From contig NC_088776.1 in the NCBI RefSeq assembly GCF_954871325.1, forward strand, positions 18,724,052 through 18,788,051: 64,000 bases of DNA, given 5' to 3'. Shown here piece after piece: positions 9,849 to 24,800 of the stretch. Position 1 is the first letter of the stretch, and every line of letters starts with the position of its first letter. The notes under the pieces are model-generated. The model did not search any database, had not been told where the DNA came from, and worked only from the letters and a program-made list of their open reading frames with translations. Position numbers and translations under genes: made by a program. This DNA comes from Gordionus sp. m RMFG-2023. Its lineage: Eukaryota > Nematomorpha > Gordioida > Chordodea > Parachordodidae.

Positions 9849-12800
9849 ATGTGGTATATTGAAAATAAAGATTCAAAAGTTCCAGGTATATTAGAATCAA
9901 TTAATAATATTATATAAAAGTGATAGGGGTAATTGGACTGCCCAATCTTGGAAATACATGTTATATGAATGCAGCGCTCCAAGCATTAGCAAATTGCCAG
10001 GCTTTGGCCAATTATTTTCTAAATTTTATTAATCAGGTTAAAACATGCAAAAAAAACGATCTTTCTTTAAGTTATTATAATTTGATTTGTGAGATATGGG
10101 ACAATGATAGGTTATATATTACTAAAATTTGGAATTATTTTTGTATATAAAGGAATCCAACTTATTTGACACCACAAAATATATTGAAAATTATGAGGAT
10201 GCATTATCCTCAGTTTAGAGGGTATAATCAATGTGATGCTCAGGAATTTTTACGCTGCTTTATGGATTTATTACACAATGAACTAAAAGAGAAAGTGCCT
10301 GCCATTAAGCCTAATAATTTTTATGATATTCGTAAGTTAGGATTATTTGCATATATTAAATTTTGAATATAGCTACCATGCCAAATCAACACTATAAAAA
10401 ATTCTTTAATATACCAAATCATGTTTTAAATAAAAAATTACAATCTCAAAATTATTTTTTAAAATCAATTATTGATGATACAAGTAGCCAATCTTCATCT
10501 TTTGATTATGAGACATGTGATTCTGGACATGTTAGTGATGGCACAGAAGATTCTACATTGCGAAAACTAAGCAAAACGTCAGATATTCATAAAATGTCAG
10601 ATTCCTTAAATTATTTAGAATTGGATAACATTCTATTTAATGGTGATTTAGATAAGACAACTATTAATTCATTGTCTATAGATGATGGTAACTTTTTATA
10701 TCAATATTTTTTTAAATATATAAAATTATAGTGGATATCTTAATGCCAGAATCCACTTCAAATTGTACTTCTGTGACAAATTATCCCAATATAATAGTTT
10801 TGTATTAATTATTACATTTAAATAATATTTTTTTAGTGTAAAGAGTTAATGACCAATAAATCTGAACAAAACAGTTTGGATTTTACAAAAATATCAAATC
10901 AAAAAGGAAAAATTAAAAATAAATTTAAGAATTATTCAAATTATAATTTTATTACAAATGCTAAGACTAAAAACAAAACCAATAAACATTCAAGGATGTT
11001 AAACACGTTGAATACTCAAAGGAAATATAACAGGAAAAGAATGATTAATAAGAATAATAAACTTAGTATTATACAAGGAAGAACAGATGAAGATATTAAT
11101 CCTCATATAAAAATTGAAACCTATAATTCTGGGAAATTGCTTCATAGATCAAATTTGATTTCTCAAAATTTAAATTTTGATGAAAATGCTCAAAATAATT
11201 TTAACAAACAATTAAATAACATGGATCTTATGTCTTCCAACTCACAGACCTCAACAAATTCCACTGATTTATTAAATCCCTGTAAATTAATTTAAAATAA
11301 ATTTCTATTTAACTAATATCCTTTCCTATTTAAATAGCTCCCTCAATGACCTTTACATCTGGAAAAGTAACAAAAGAAACTCAGTCACTATCTAGCTCAC
11401 CATTTATAAAGCCTAAAATCGATAGAGCAAACCTCTCAAATCAGCATGTTCATATTTCTCCAGGTTTTATTATTTCATAATAAATATATAGAACATTTTA
11501 GATTTAAATAAATTTATATTATATAATTTTTATTTTATATTAAAGGGAATTCATCTAAAATCACATATTCAAACAACTTCAGAAAAAATTTTATCAATAA
11601 AAGCATTATTTCTGACATATTTGACGGCAAAATAATGAGTACTGTGGAGTGTCTAACCTGTCATACGGTTTTAATAGATACATTTTTTTAATTAAGAGTT
11701 ATTAATGAATTTATTATAGTATCAGGGTTGGGCAGATTTTTTAAAGTGGTATCCAAACGTACATTAATTTTGAAAATTTGGCCCACAACGATTTAGTAAA
11801 GTCAATTAGGTATAGAGATTATTTTGCTTAGAAACAATTGAGCATATGGCAATTTAGCGTAAAATTAAGTGATACTATCAAACCTGTTTAAACCGGTTCA
11901 TAACGGTTTCTTAAATTATATTTATATAATTTAAAATATTTAAAAAATAAATAGTACAAATTTATATGTTATGATGTTATATGTTATATTAGTTAATTTA
12001 TTATTTCTTTTCCATGTATATTAAGATAAAGAAATTCAACTAATTTATTTAATTTTCTTTCGTTTATATTTTTAAAGGTTAATATATTTTAATGAGATTA
12101 TAAGGTTTCAACAAAATATTATATATAACGATTAAAAAATCTAAAACCTATAAAAATTGAACCGAATAGAATCGATATAAATTTATAAACTGTAATGAAT
12201 CAATATAAATTTGCTTAAAAATACCGAAATGGAGCAAATCTTCAAACTTTTAAGCTAAGAACTGGAATAGAACTGAATTGTTATACCTATCTGTTCAACA
12301 TTCTTATTTTATTATGTGTTAAAAAATTTTAATATTAATATTTGCCTATTTATAATATAATTTGATACACTCTGAGTTTATAATTTATAATTAAATTTTA
12401 ATGTTAACAATTAAATTAGTATTTTATTTTTTAAAGCTAGATTTAATAATTATAAACGGTGTCAGAATTAATCTTATTATCAACAAAATATTATACTAAA
12501 TCCATATTAATTAAAGAGAACAAAATGATACTAGAGATTTTTATAATTCCTCAAATTTTAACAATATTAAAATGATTTCTATTGGAGTTTATTAAACACA
12601 AATAAAAATTCCTAGATTTACATTAAATCATTTTTTTTTAAATTGGTCATTAATTAAAACTTATATTCAAATATAGTAAAAGTGATAAATTAAAATGTTT
12701 TCATATGAAAAAAAACAAACAATTATTTAATATACAAGCAAAAAAGAAAATTTATTTTAATCAATTTGATTTAATCATACCAATCCTACTAAAAATCCAG

Positions 12801-15800
12801 ATTTGCTAAACTCTTACGACATATAAACAAATATAAATTTCATTAGAAAAAATAAAATTTTGATGTGAAATTTTTGCAGGACAAGATTATAATTTATATT
12901 AATTTAAAAAAAATAATATATATAATTTTACTTTGCATAACAAAGTTTGAACCATCTATTATAATTTGAGAAAGTTATACAAATTTTTATGGTGTTATTA
13001 TTAATCTCAATAAAATTATTGCTAGTTGGGCTTGTAAAACCATAGTCTTTTGAACCACTATATCATAAATTATTTTTTTGAATTTATATATTATCTTTTA
13101 GTTTGTGGAATACATATATATCAAATTTCATGGGATGTTAAATGGAAAAACGAATGTCAATAAAATAAGCATCTGAAATTATTCTGGGTTTTTTGAATAT
13201 TATTGAAAATTTATTAAGACAGGCTTGGTATAATATTCTTTTAAATACTGAAAATTATTTTAGTAAATAAAAAAAAATTGGACCTACCATGGAGATGAGT
13301 TTATATATAAATTTAGTATTATTAATGAAAATTACCGATTTGCTTTATTTTTACATGTTCAATTTTTGCGAGATAAATTATGCATTGGGCGCTCAGTTTC
13401 GAATGGTACAAATCAATAGATTTAATACCAATAATATTTGCTAGACAATTTGTCTTGGCATTCAAGTGGCATATTATTTTGCCTACTAGTGTTATTTTAT
13501 TTTTAAATTATCGCTGCTCCAATTTGTTATCCGCATAATTGAGTAATGCCCAATTTTCGCTGCGTCGAATTGATTACGCTAAATTATCTCACTCCCACAG
13601 TGGCGTAGCTAGGATTTTCACATAGGGGGGGAGGGTGGTAAATTTTTTTTATGAACTCAATTGCTTATATCTTAGGCAATGTTAAACTTATTTTAAATAT
13701 TTGAATATAACAAAATTTTAAAGAGTATTTCATTATAGATTTTATTTATTTTATATAAATACTTTAGCATTAATAACATTCCTATATTTAATCATTATTT
13801 TTATTATTTAAAATAAGTTTCAAAATGTACATATTTTATACAGAACAGACTATAATATTAAAAATTTTATTTTATAAAGACTCTAAAAAATGTAATTTAA
13901 CAATTAAATAAAATATAAGTAATTCTTATGCAAATAATGGTATTTAAAAAAATATGACGATATTATATAAATATAAATAATACACAGTACTTTGATTAAA
14001 AATAGTGTTAATTGCATAAATTTTAAGAGTTATTATAAAAATTATATAAATGTTATAACTAAGAATTTATTTTAAGAAAAAATTTGATTATAAATATGGT
14101 CTACTTTTCTCTGAGATTTTGCTAATTCATCTGTAATCAAATTTTTATCTAGAATAATCTCCTTATAAATATTTAATAGGGCTAATCCATGTTCACCGGT
14201 TGTATATCTTAAATAGGCTTTTAACCTATTTAAAATTGAAAAAGACCTTTCATTAGTGCAGGTACTTATTGATAAGTTAACTAAAATAATTAATAATGTT
14301 TTGATATTAGAGAGAGGATCTAAAGTGCAATTGCACATGGATAGGGTCTACAGAGCATTTTTTGGTCTCAGAGTATTCTATTCTGTCAAGATTTTTATAC
14401 CAAAATTCAACATGACAAAGTAACTTATATTATCAACCTACTAAATCATCAGCCTAATACTCTGAGATTTATTTAATATCCTCTCGTGTTTCAAGTATAA
14501 TCAACAGTTTAGACGCAACTAAGAAAATAAAAGCTTTTTAAAATAAAATTATGACTAATAAATCTTTGCTTTAATTAAAATAAAAATATATCAATAAGGG
14601 GAATAAAAATTTTCAATCGTAGATGCATCAATATTTGTGCGATTGGATTGTCAAATTTCAATTTTTTTTTTATTTTTCGGGGGGAGTTGAACCCCCCCCC
14701 CCTTCCCCCCCCATGCCAACGTAGCTGCGCTCCCAATTGTCTACATTATATTGTCTCTGTGCTTAAATAACCGTATCGAATTGTGGGTGCGCCAAATTGA
14801 CATGTGTTAGCGCCGGAATGGCGTAACCTTATTTATACATTACAAATATAAGTACTTTTCATTTATATCTTAGATATATGATACTGTTCCTGACCCTGAA
14901 TATAATAGAATGCAGTTTAGTAATAAAACAATTCTTCAATCATGACTAAAATGAATATTACCGTTCCAATTACTTCTCTTAGAATAATTAATTTTATTAG
15001 TATTGAATTTAAATTACATGTTTTCATATATGATTAAGATCTCCAAGACTGTTGAAATATTCCAAGATTTATCTTTACCCATTCCCTCCCTAAATCAAGT
15101 CACAAATTTGCCAATCAACTATAAAAATCGATTTGATTCACCCCAGACAATAACACAAAGATATGTCAGTACATATTCTATTGGTATAAAAAAATTTTTT
15201 TAAAAAATCTTAATTTATTACATTTCTGGTAAAGCTTTTTGAACTTTGTAACATTATTTTAAAAATTAGAGTAAATATAAAAAGCAGCATTATTTATCTA
15301 AATTTAATCGATTTTCTAATACTAATTTTTGGGATAAACAAATAATGTCAGATCCATATAAAAAAGAACATATATATTTTTTTAATAATTAGACTGATTA
15401 TAGTTGCTTATTAAAAAAATACACTTATCATATATAAAATGCGATTTCAGTGACGCTAAATGAGCTAAAATCAATTGTTTGATTTAAGCGTGCATTTTGT
15501 AATTTGTCGGAACTAAATTCAATCCTAATTACAAGAATGATTTTGTTGTACTAATTACCGAAATTATAAATAAGCTAATAATTAAAGAAATATTTTTATA
15601 ATTAAAAAAAATCCCTTAGATAACACCACTATTGATAAAGATATGCCCCCAGAAATGGGAAACAATCAAAGGAGTCTTTCCTTAATCTCCAACAATGAGG
15701 ATAATATATCATTAGCCGGTAATAAATTGCTAGGTGCTATTCGATGCCAGGATATAAGCAATAAATTAACTTCCATTCCTCCGACTTCCCTAACTAATAT

Positions 15801-18800
15801 TGCCACGTGGATTTACGGTTGGGTTATGAGGTCCTTTTTTTAAACTTATCAAAATACTTGTTGTTATTTATATATTATTTTAATCCAAATCTACATAGTT
15901 AGCTAAATTTTTTTAATAGTGTTGGTAAACAAATATTCTAATGTTTCAGAAATTTTATACACTGCATAAAGCAAAGAAAATACAATTTTTTTTAAAATAA
16001 ATAAATATTTGCGATATAAAATAATTAATTATTTTTTATCTTCCTTATTTAATTACCGTCTCATACAAACTCCAAAAAAGATGTACATTATTTGCTAAAA
16101 TTCAATAATTCGAAAAAGTTAATCTTCCTTGCTTTTTTTATTTGCAAAATCTTTGACAATTTCCTATTTAACATATTACTCGATTTCCGATTTAGTTGAC
16201 CTAAAATGGCTCATTATTAATACTAACTTCTAAAAACTCCATTCAACGCTTACTTATATAGTTGGCGGAATTCGCAAAGCCATTGATATGCTTGACCGCT
16301 GTCTGGTTTAATCATTTTTCGTCTATATAATTGTCAAATCTTTAAAAGTTTCTGGTGTAAAGTCAATCTATCTTTCGAAAAACGAAAGCATTATAAGGAA
16401 TCGAAATGTAAACTATGGTTCTTAATAGGAATGTACCGATATTTTTTACCGGATCGGGCCGATATTTCACCTATTTTAAAATATCAATTATCGGCCAATA
16501 TTATAATATTTGCCGATCCGATTCTATATAAAATGGCGTCTTTAACAAAAATAAAATGTTATAAATTTTAAAAAAAAGTTATATCTAAAATCATTTATTT
16601 TTATAAATAAAATCGAAATCCATATTTTTTTTAATAATAATAATTAATAATAAACATTCTGCCATATAGTTAATTTTTTGCGCATTCTGTTTATAAAATT
16701 GTGCGATAATTTCTTCAGAATCTGTTTTTAGTGAAGTTGGTGATATTGACAGTTACCATTGCCGCAGGCTGATTTCTGATAAATTGGAAATTTTGGTATT
16801 TCTAAAAAGAAATCTTTGATATATTAATGTTAAATATTATTTTAAATATTTATTCAAATTTCATAATATATTTGTTTATTACTTATTATATGTATATAGA
16901 TTTATGTTGTTACTTATTATATAAAAGTGATTTAACAATAAAAATATTTTATATACTTTTTGAATCGCAATAGAATTGAATATAAACTATAACTGATCAT
17001 TATAATATATTTAAATGACATAAGTTACGGTATAATTAAATTATAGATGTTATACTAATAAAAAGTATATTACAAATTAAAACCATTGGTATCTTTACAG
17101 AATACAAAATTAGATATGATATCGGATCGGTAATCGGCCGATATCAATTTAATATCGAGAATATTGGATTGGCCTCTAAAAAGTGATATCGGTACACCCC
17201 TAGTTTTTAATTTGATCAAATCGAGCTTTCATGGGTATTGTGGTTGCTCCCATTATTGTATTAAAAAATTATTGGTTCCCTTACAAATCTGCTCTTCTAG
17301 AGGATATACCGCTGTTATACTGATAGAAGATGCAAGCAGATTAGTAATTAGTTTTATTTTGGACAATTTCATTTTCCCGTTATTTTTTTAAAAAGTTTTA
17401 AATAATTGCTATTGACTTGACCAATAAAATCATATCATAATTTGGAAACTGCAACTGTTTGCTTATTAGATGAATTGTTACTTTATAGCACAGCAGATAA
17501 ATTTATAGTTTCAAATATTTTTTTTGCAAGAATGTTGATTAACAACCCATAATTTATATCTTTCTTGATAATGCATCTTTGTATTGAATTGGTTGAATCA
17601 CATCAACGCATAACTTTCACCGAGTGTTATAAACTTTTATCAACATTTAGCTAGGCAAATATTTATTCAGGACATTCAGCATATCTATATTATATAAATC
17701 GAGAAAGAAGATAAAACTATTGAATTAAGCCAAAGAATGAAAGATATTTCAATATAATTCTAGGGAATATGCGCGGCTAAGGCTGCATTCATAGTGCCCA
17801 TCGCAATGTGAAACGATTCTTATCGAAATCCCAACTAAATATTTACTAAATTCTAAAATATATATATTACTTTCGGATTTTTGGCAGACATCGTAGTGAA
17901 AAATACAAGTCGAGTTGTACTTTATTTTTTACGCAGCGAAAAATAATCGGATCCAAAATTGCATAGCTTAGCAAAATCTTGCTAACAATGCATCATATTA
18001 AATAACATATTTTGTATTTTTCTCGTTTACGTATGCGATTTATGTTCCAATATGAATGGAGTCTAAAGCTTGATAATATCACTAACATGTAGGCGAAATA
18101 TAGTTTAAAAACTCATTTTAAACTCTGTTTTGTTCTGTGATTCTCACTAGTTAAACCTGATGTAAACGATACTGCAAAATGTAACATAAATGGTCTCTCA
18201 TTTTTTGGCCTAATTCATCAACTTTTTTTTATTGGCTTCGATGGATAGATAGAATGTCCTAATTATAAAATAGAGTCTTCAAAATTTGATATAAATTTTG
18301 CTGTCATTAAAAAAAGGAATAAAGAATTATTTGTTTATAGAGTAACAAAGGTTGTATAAAAGCTACATTTAAAAAATGGTAGCGACAAGCACATTATTTC
18401 TAAAAAGCAGATCTGGTTTAGTTCATAGAAGGTCTAAGTTTAAATAGGTTCTAAATAATCATTGGCCAAAAAATAATATAAATTGGAAATGTTAAAAATA
18501 TATGAATGCAATTAATTTTATTTAAATATTTAAACTGTACCTAGATTTTTACCCATAGGCGTTCCAATCACATTGCAAAATTGCTTGTCCACTTTTTTTG
18601 CCTGTGACGAATTGAACGGAGATAACATGTACAGTTGTGACAATTGCAAAAAGTGATATGTTTATATCATTATTTTAATAACTAATATTTTTCATCAGCT
18701 ATATTTACTATATTTTTATTTAGCAACTTTATTTAAACTCTATAATTATACTATACTAATTTATATATATATTAAGATATATGCCCTATAGAATAATAGT

Positions 18801-21800
18801 ATCTTACTAAATTCGCAAAATTTAAGAATATAAAATAGGATTTATTGGACTCGTTTAATATCAGAGATGCAATATTACCGAAACATGGGATCCACTAATA
18901 CCACCGATACCAAAAAATAATTCATAAATATGATCATTTTATTTATTTATCTATAATTTACAATTAGTTGTAAAAATAAAAAGAAATAGGGGGGAAGAAT
19001 TAACAGCCCTTTCTTTCTTATCATTTTAGAAATTTGTATTTGATTTTTTTAAAAATTCATGGCTTAATGTAGGAGCTTAAAAATAAATTAAGAACGTTAA
19101 TATTAATTATTATTGTTGGGTATTGACCAGTTATTGGTTGATCTCTCTTTAATATGCTATTTAATCATTAAAAAGTCTTCGATTAATCCGCTAAATATAA
19201 AGACACTTATTTGAGGCTACAATTATTTTCGCCAATTCAATCAATTATACTTTAAAAATGTTTGATTCACTCCACCTCCCTCTCTTATTTATATTAGACT
19301 AAGAAATGGTATAAAGGATTCAAAGATTATAAAGTTGCCAGAAGTGCTCTGCATTCACCTCAAACGATTCAGACACGATTTTTCTTATTCATCCAAAGTT
19401 TCAACCAAAATCGATTTCCCTTTGCAAGATTTGGACATGGGACCTTACCTTGATAAATGTAAACTATACAAAATACTAGGGATGTATGGAATCCAGATTT
19501 TCCACCAGTACCGGGCCTAATTTCAACCGAACGATCCTATATAGATTTTTTTGTTAAAATAATTTAACTTTTTACTTAGAAATAAAATCATTAAAGATCA
19601 AAGTATTAAAAATCAAACATTAAATTTTAATTATCAACATTATCAATTTGACTTGCAATAATTTATTTAGATCGAGGCTTTGATAAAACTATCAGTGGCC
19701 GGCATGGTAAAAATAAAATTGATGATCATGACAATCCGCATTTTAGCCGCTATCTTGATTGGCTTTGTTAATCGGCGCATTGATTATAAATTTTTTATAA
19801 TCTTTAAATCATAATTTTTTTTAAGAAATGTTAATCAAACCAAAATGCTATTATAGAAATAAAAGCTAATTAGAAATTTCCCCAGACAGATTGTAGGTAT
19901 TTTAAAGATCGAGTTAGACAAGAATTTAAGATATTTATTTAAGTGGTGGTAATAATTTTTTTCACAAATTTATTAGTATATATATCTCTTTCGATAAAAG
20001 TTAATTGGATATAAAAAACATTTGAATATTATTTCAACAGGAAATAAATTAACTTTTATATTTAGTGATAAGTTAAATATTTGATTTATAGCCGCAAAAC
20101 AATATACAAACAGATGATATAAAATTATAAATAAAAGACGATTAAAATATAAAGTAGAATAATATTAATACATAGATGATCTCATTGAATAATTTATGTC
20201 AACCCAGTTATAAAGAAAACCATTTCACTAGGTGCAGTAGTTAGTGGAACACAATTTTTTTTTGGCTTGGAAAGATTTGGAAATTCGATCCTATTTTCTT
20301 TCCAAAAATTTAGAAACCATATGCAGATGCCGTTTTTGCTAAGAATATGGGATTCATATTTCAAATTATTCAAAATAAATCATAATTTATATTTTCCCTT
20401 AAATGTTTACTTGTTAACTTTGTCAGATAATTTGTATTTGATTTCTTCTTGGCTTTCAATATTTATTTACTGAATATTATTGTACTCTAGAAGTTATAGA
20501 TTTTATAAGAAATTCAGTCGGCATAAATTTTTGTTCTTTCATATATTTTGAAACAACTTATCGGGGGTCTGGTAAAAATAATATCGACATATAGAAGTTT
20601 TTTTAGCATATATATATTCTTTAAGAGAAGTAATCTCTGAGCTATTGTAAGCAAGCATTCAATATTAAATGGATTTCTGTTTTGCTCCCTGAAAAGTATA
20701 ATTTTTCTGTGAAATTGGCAGAAAAGTCAATATTCCAAGTTTAATCAATAGTATCATTAGACTCTTGAAATGGGGGGGGCTCATTTTTATAAAATTACAT
20801 AAAGAAGGAAATTCATATATTTTCTTACAATGTAAATTTAGACCATTTATTACACTTGGTTGCTAAATAACCCTTGCTAAAAAAATTTAAATTTGGTTAA
20901 AATAAAAGGTATCCACATATGGGCGGCCATGAGCTAGTGGGGTTGTTATATTTAATGAATGAGATAAGCCAAAATATTAATTCGAAATGTTCAAATTCGC
21001 TTCACCTTATCTGCAACTTCACATAAAACGCACATTAGGCTAGGCTCAGGTCATTATGGTATTATTTACCGACCTGATGCTGTAACAATGGTCAATATTT
21101 TATTAGATTTAAACTCTCCCCATCCTTAACCTTCCTTTCACAATTAGCGCGAATTCACGTTAAGAGATTTTTTATATTTTTTAATGCAAATTTATTCTTT
21201 TATCCACATGCGATTCACAAAATACTACAAAAATTTGATAAGCTTTTAAGTAGATTGTTTATAAAGCGTTATTTTTAATTTTATTATTAATACTTTAAAT
21301 AGCTAACGGATCAAACAAAAATATTTATATAGCATTTATGTTGCTATCGGAATTTATCCTATTACAATGAATTATAATTACTAAGCGAGGTTGCTGTTTT
21401 TAATACTTGATATAATATATTTTAACTGTAAAAATATAAATTTTATATGCAAAACATATATAATGCAAAAAAAGCATGCCGAGACGAGATTCAAACTTAC
21501 GACCTCGTAGCCGTGATATCGCATCGAGGCACGTCGCTAGCGGGCGGGCACTATACAACATGTGCTTTGAACCACTATGACGGCCATTGGTACGAGTTTG
21601 ATGACGACTCTGTTACCAAAATCAAGGAATTTCAAGTCGAGAAGGTCGAGCCTTACGTTCTATTTTATGGGTAAAAATATTTTTTTTAAAAATATATTCA
21701 TTCTTATCTCACTTTTATAAAAAGTTAACTTTGTTATATAAAATTAAAATATGATTAATCTACTAGAAAATATTAAGTGCCCTTCTCATTTTTAAGTTCA

Positions 21801-24800
21801 CGATCCTTTTTCAAGGAGTACATTCTGCCCAGGACAGACATTTGACCTTCTTTGCTATAATAAATACACAACTCTTTTATTAAACAACATTTGGTTTTAT
21901 ATAAAAAGCAAAAATCAAGACGCTATATCGCTGAAAAGGATGGATGCCTCACGTTTACAACAAGAATACGATCCTGAAGTAAAATACCTATGCATTAATA
22001 AAACGTTATTATTTCTTTAATTTTTATCAGATACCTGCAGAGGTACCATTTGCATGGCCCGGCCCGGTTTTAAATTTTTTAGGCCTGGCCCGCCCCGGAT
22101 ATTTAAAAAAAAATTTTTTACGGCCTGGCCCAGCCCGGATATTTTTTAAAAAAATTTTTTACGGTCCGGCCCGGATTTAAAAATTTAAGGCCCGGCCAGG
22201 ATATTTTTTTAAAAAAAAATTTCAGGCCCAGCTCGGAATTTTTTAAAATTATATTCTACCTGGTATATACAAAAATTCACCTATGAGGTATTTTACCATA
22301 TTTTTCAGCGAGTATTATCGCTTATTATTTAAAAAATACATGTAAAAAGCTAATATTTTGAGAATATTATATTGAATTTATAAAAATTATAAAACTGTTA
22401 TTTATAAAAATGGATATTTTGAGCATATACTATATTTTATATTGCATTTATAAAAATAAAACTAATATTTGTCATATACTATATTTTATATTACATTTAA
22501 AAAAAATAAAACTAATATTTAATTTATAAAAATGGAAAATATTTTGAGAATATAATATATTGTATTTAATTTACTATTTAATTTATAAAATAAAAATAAA
22601 TCGCTATTTAAAAAAATGCATGTATAATAAATAGTATTTTGAAAATATAACCTAATTGCACAATATTAATATAATTTATTTTATAATATAAATTTTTAAC
22701 AAAAGAAGATAATTGTATTATATAATATTGTAAAAAAAAATAATGAAAAATGTTGGATTAAAAACTTTCATGACTCAAGGTAAATATAATAAATGCAATA
22801 AATATTTGACAGTTTGCAAAGTAAAAAACCAGCATGATTGACGAAACCCTATACTCAAGAAAGATATTAAAAATTCACAAATTATCATGAAGAAAGAGAA
22901 GCATATCTACCTTTTCAGGTTGAAGATTACTTCTTCTTTCTTCAAGAATTCTCCCAGTAGTGGAAAAATTCCGCTCACAGCTTGCACTTAAAGCAGGAAT
23001 TGCCAATTTTGCTAAAATTGGAAATTCGCTTTGATGAGCCGCCCACCACTCTAACAAATTATCCACCTTAAATGTTTTATCTATTATTTATGTAATTATA
23101 ATATTCATCATCGGGTATTGACATATTATTAGAATTACCATCGCCCCATTTGTCATAAAACGATTCAGTTTGTTTAACAACAGTCGTAATTTGACTGGTC
23201 GATGGTATTTCATTTACTTCCTGAACCTCTTGTAATTTAATATAATCTTTTATATAGTTTTCCGTCATTTTGCGATCTGTCCCTGACTACATACGTAATT
23301 GCTTGAATTTGGGACAGAGAAAAAGAGAAATAAAATGATACTAATTTTTCAATTAAAAAATGCTTTATATTAAGTAAAATCAATTTTATTTCTCCTTTTC
23401 GCTTTGAAGGGTATTACAAACTTTAAGAAGTGATATTCCTTTATTTGATTGTTTTGGTAAAATATATTTTAAAAATTTAGATATGAATTATAAAAAAATA
23501 TATTAATAATACTTGAATATTGGGGCTTATTTAAGATATTCCTTTATTTGATTGTTTTGGTAAAATATGTTGTAAAAATTTAGATATGAATTATAAAAAA
23601 AATATATTAATACTTTAAATAAATTTGCAGGAAATTAATAATTAGATCGATCTGTGGGTTGTTAGGTAGTGTTAACCATCACCCAATATTATATTAATCA
23701 TAACTATAATATAATATAATCTTATAACCATTAACTCATAATGTAACAATTAAGGCCCGGCCCGGGTTTAAAAATCTTAGGCCCGGCCCGGATATATTTA
23801 AAAAAAATTTTTTAGGCCCGGCCCGGATATGTTTAAAAAAATTTTTTTTAGGCCTGGCCCGGCCCGGATATATTTAAAAAATTTAAGATACGGCCCGGCC
23901 CAGGTTTAGGGCCGGGCCTGCAGGTCTCTGATTTTTATTCTAAATTTCCTTTAAAATTATTTTAATATAGCTCAAAAATCATCTCCCTTTTTACATATCC
24001 AAACAATGGTTAAATAGATTCAATTTTACTGCAGAGCCAGGCCCTATAGACCAGAGTGACTTTGTGTGTTTACATAGATGTAAGAATAAACTTATTTTAA
24101 TCTGTTTATTATATAAAATATATCTAGATCTGGGTGCTTTTTCCAGTCCCGTAACGAATGTATAAAATTATTTTTATTTAAAATTCCCCGCCCCCCCCCT
24201 ACCCCTTTTCTACACCGCCTGGGTTGTTTTTTTTTTGGACACATCCCTGAATCTAATTTTAACCTGGGCTGCCGATCCCTGATATATAAAAGAAAAATGG
24301 AAAAACTTGTTCTGCATTTTATAATTAAATTTTTTTAATAATTGAATTTTGATCACTAAGATTATTTAGGAAGTTTTGGTTCACTTTATTTAGGATTGAA
24401 TTGAAATCTTATATTATTGTACAACATTGGTATAGTTTTTTTTATTATATGTTAATTAAATGTCAATGACTTGACAAATATTCTAACAGAATGGTTAATT
24501 ATTTATTCACAAATATTTTCATAGTGTTTCACAAATTATTTTTATACTAAAGCCGTGAAACCTAATAGATTTGATATGGTTGAAGATATGTGTCAGGATA
24601 TTGGTATAGATACCTGGATGTACCTCTATAAAAAGTATTTTTTTAAAAATAATTAATTTTTTTTTCCACAAAAACGGTAATTCTATAAAAGCGGAAGTGG
24701 TACTACAAGTTCCCAAACACAACATATTATATTTTAAAATAATAATTTGTATTTATTGTTTTAGAAAAAAATGACTCAACCTATTATATAGTAGATAATA

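Noticed and set aside
10363-10731. Treating the several short frames at 9920-11295 as separate small genes
   Set aside because: They are consecutive exons of the USP gene separated by 40-44-nt introns, with phase and family order preserved.
17164-17391. 75-codon plus-strand frame
   Set aside because: It starts inside the terminal repeat of the MITE ending at 17202 and has no family motif.
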